64,000 bases of DNA from Isoptericola halalbus (GTDB taxonomy: Bacteria > Actinomycetota > Actinomycetes > Actinomycetales > Cellulomonadaceae). Within the stretch, counting starts at the first letter, position 1; every line of letters starts with the position of its first letter. The stretch covers positions 98,511-162,510 of the forward strand of contig VJZX01000008.1 in NCBI GenBank assembly GCA_009663185.1. The letters are read 5' to 3'. Of this stretch, positions 63,144 through 64,000 are shown piece after piece. The notes beneath the pieces were generated by a model. It saw only the letters and a list, made by a program, of their open reading frames with translations, did no database searches and was not told the origin of the DNA. The translations under genes and the position numbers were made by a program.

Positions 63144-64000
63144 ACAGCGCCTCCACCTGCCACCGCCCAGCCGACTGGGCCAGCAGGAGCCCGCGGCCGT
63201 CGTCGAGCACCGTCTGCAGGTAGACGCGCCGCGGGCCGCCTGACCACCACCGCTCGGCGAGCGGCCATGGCCCTGCCCACCCGACGACCTTCTGCTCGTC
63301 CTCCCGCTCGCCGTCGCCCCAGCGCACGAGCGCCGGCTCGCCGCTCATGGCGAGCCGTACGTCGACGACGACGTCGCGCCCCGCGACGTCGAGCACGCGC
63401 GCGGGCACGGTCTCGGGCAGCAGGGTCGCCGGCGCCGGGCTCGGCAGCGCGCCGGGCCACGGCAGACAGGGGTCGCGCTCGAGGGCGGCCTCCTCCCCGA
63501 ACGGCACGAGCTGCACGCGGTCACGCACGTCGCGGCCGCCCTGAAGACGCACGGTGAGGACGCCGTCGCCGCCGAGCAGACCCTGGACCCGGCCGAGCGC
63601 GCGGCGCGCCCGGGCGTCCTCGCCCGCGTCGGCGCCCCACAGCCGCGGCTGGTGCACGCCCGCGGGCGCGACCTCCTCGGCGACCAGCGCGAGACGGACG
63701 ATCGGCGCGACGACCGGCGCGTCCCGGCCGGGCGGCGCACTCAGCCAGCCCTCGAGCTGCCAGCGCACCCGGTCGGTGATCCGGGCGGCGCTCATGCCGC
63801 CCGTGGCGGCGGCGTCGGTGCGCCACACGCGCTCGAGCTCGCCGGTGTCGGTGCGGGCGGTGATGCGCAGGCGCCCGCACGCGAGCCCCCGCTCGGCGAG
63901 CAGGGCGTGCAGCGCCTCGGCGAGGCGGCGGGCGGCGAACGTGGCCACGTCGACCCGCAGGGCGGGCGGGTCGAGCTCCTCGGCGACGGCGAGGTCGGGC
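63136..64000 (-). CDS. imuB: DNA polymerase Y family protein ImuB, C-terminal part
   Basis: The frame is open to base 64000, so only about 288 C-terminal codons are seen; the catalytic palm lies outside. Visible: the little-finger region LRITARTDTGELERVWR, then GDGVLTVRLQGGRDVRDRVQLVP, and the C-terminal GWAGPWPLAERWW motif with RVYLQTVLDDGRGLLL, typical of ImuB C-termini that bind the beta clamp and partners. Upstream imuA' and any SOS box are out of the window. Confidence 0.9.
   Translation of the reverse strand, partial: PDLAVAEELDPPALRVDVATFAARRLAEALHALLAERGLACGRLRITARTDTGELERVWRTDAAATGGMSAARITDRVRWQLEGWLSAPPGRDAPVVAPIVRLALVAEEVAPAGVHQPRLWGADAGEDARARRALGRVQGLLGGDGVLTVRLQGGRDVRDRVQLVPFGEEAALERDPCLPWPGALPSPAPATLLPETVPARVLDVAGRDVVVDVRLAMSGEPALVRWGDGEREDEQKVVGWAGPWPLAERWWSGGPRRVYLQTVLDDGRGLLLAQSAGRWQVEALYD

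Overview
This is a contiguous stretch of high-GC actinobacterial chromosome. Three marker systems fix the phylum: a complete Pup-proteasome locus (arc/mpa, dop, pup, prcB, prcA, pafA), a mycothiol biosynthesis gene (mshC) and the trpA-lgt-gltB gene order. Gene content and style suggest Micrococcales, possibly Cellulomonadaceae or Promicromonosporaceae, but that is inference. I see no insertion sequence, prophage, integrase or CRISPR array. Almost all long open frames on the opposite strands are products of GC-rich codon usage.

Layout. 1-14.7 kb (minus strand): the N-terminal half of glutamate synthase gltB, then lgt, trpA, trpB and trpC. A strong hairpin at 6193-6226 separates these from a second run: a HGxxPAAW membrane protein, a Trp-associated membrane protein, trpE, hisI, two ABC exporter half-transporters, hisF and an FKBP lipoprotein. 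Many junctions overlap as GTGA or ATGA, so translation is probably coupled. 14.7-21.5 kb (minus): the Pup-proteasome genes, preceded by a short 11-bp tandem repeat after pafA. 21.7-24.8 kb: tRNA m1A58 methyltransferase, a site-2 protease, and a divergent RecB-family nuclease with a likely Fe-S cluster. 24.8-35.2 kb: housekeeping and metabolic genes on both strands (HAD phosphatase, an SDR-helical fusion, PfkB kinase, surE, PAC2, mshC, uppP, aldo/keto reductase, small conserved proteins, a fructosamine-kinase-like protein, a DHFR-like reductase). 35.2-42.7 kb (minus): two metallopeptidases, an ABC-F protein with a candidate leader peptide, an acetyltransferase and an AI-2E family permease. 42.9-48.5 kb: a nucleotidyltransferase, then a four-carbon acid sugar cluster (FadR-type repressor, kinase, dehydrogenase, GntP permease) with two matching palindromic operators. 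48.6-50.5 kb: a DUF5808 protein, gamma carbonic anhydrase, a GntR regulator, a candidate structured RNA and tRNA-Leu(GAG). 50.5-59.8 kb: GH15 glucoamylase overlapping a glucose dehydrogenase, a YdjM-type membrane protein, a DUF6529 gene with two coupled miniproteins, an MBL-fold hydrolase, a RIO1 kinase with an upstream ORF, and an ArsR/SRPBCC module with an AT-rich operator. 59.8-64 kb (minus): the error-prone polymerase dnaE2 overlapping the 3' part of imuB.

Three themes recur. At least fifteen genes have a TANNNT -10-like hexamer 6-8 nt before the start codon and mostly lack a Shine-Dalgarno sequence, which points to leaderless transcription. Operons are tightly packed by 1-8 nt overlaps. 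Several genes appear to be controlled by short leader ORFs or hairpins (ABC-F, RIO1 kinase). The most original signals are the DUF6529-miniprotein unit, the ABC-F leader, the SDR-helical fusion, the structured RNA near tRNA-Leu, and a HAD gene that can only encode its catalytic nucleophile if it starts at CTG.
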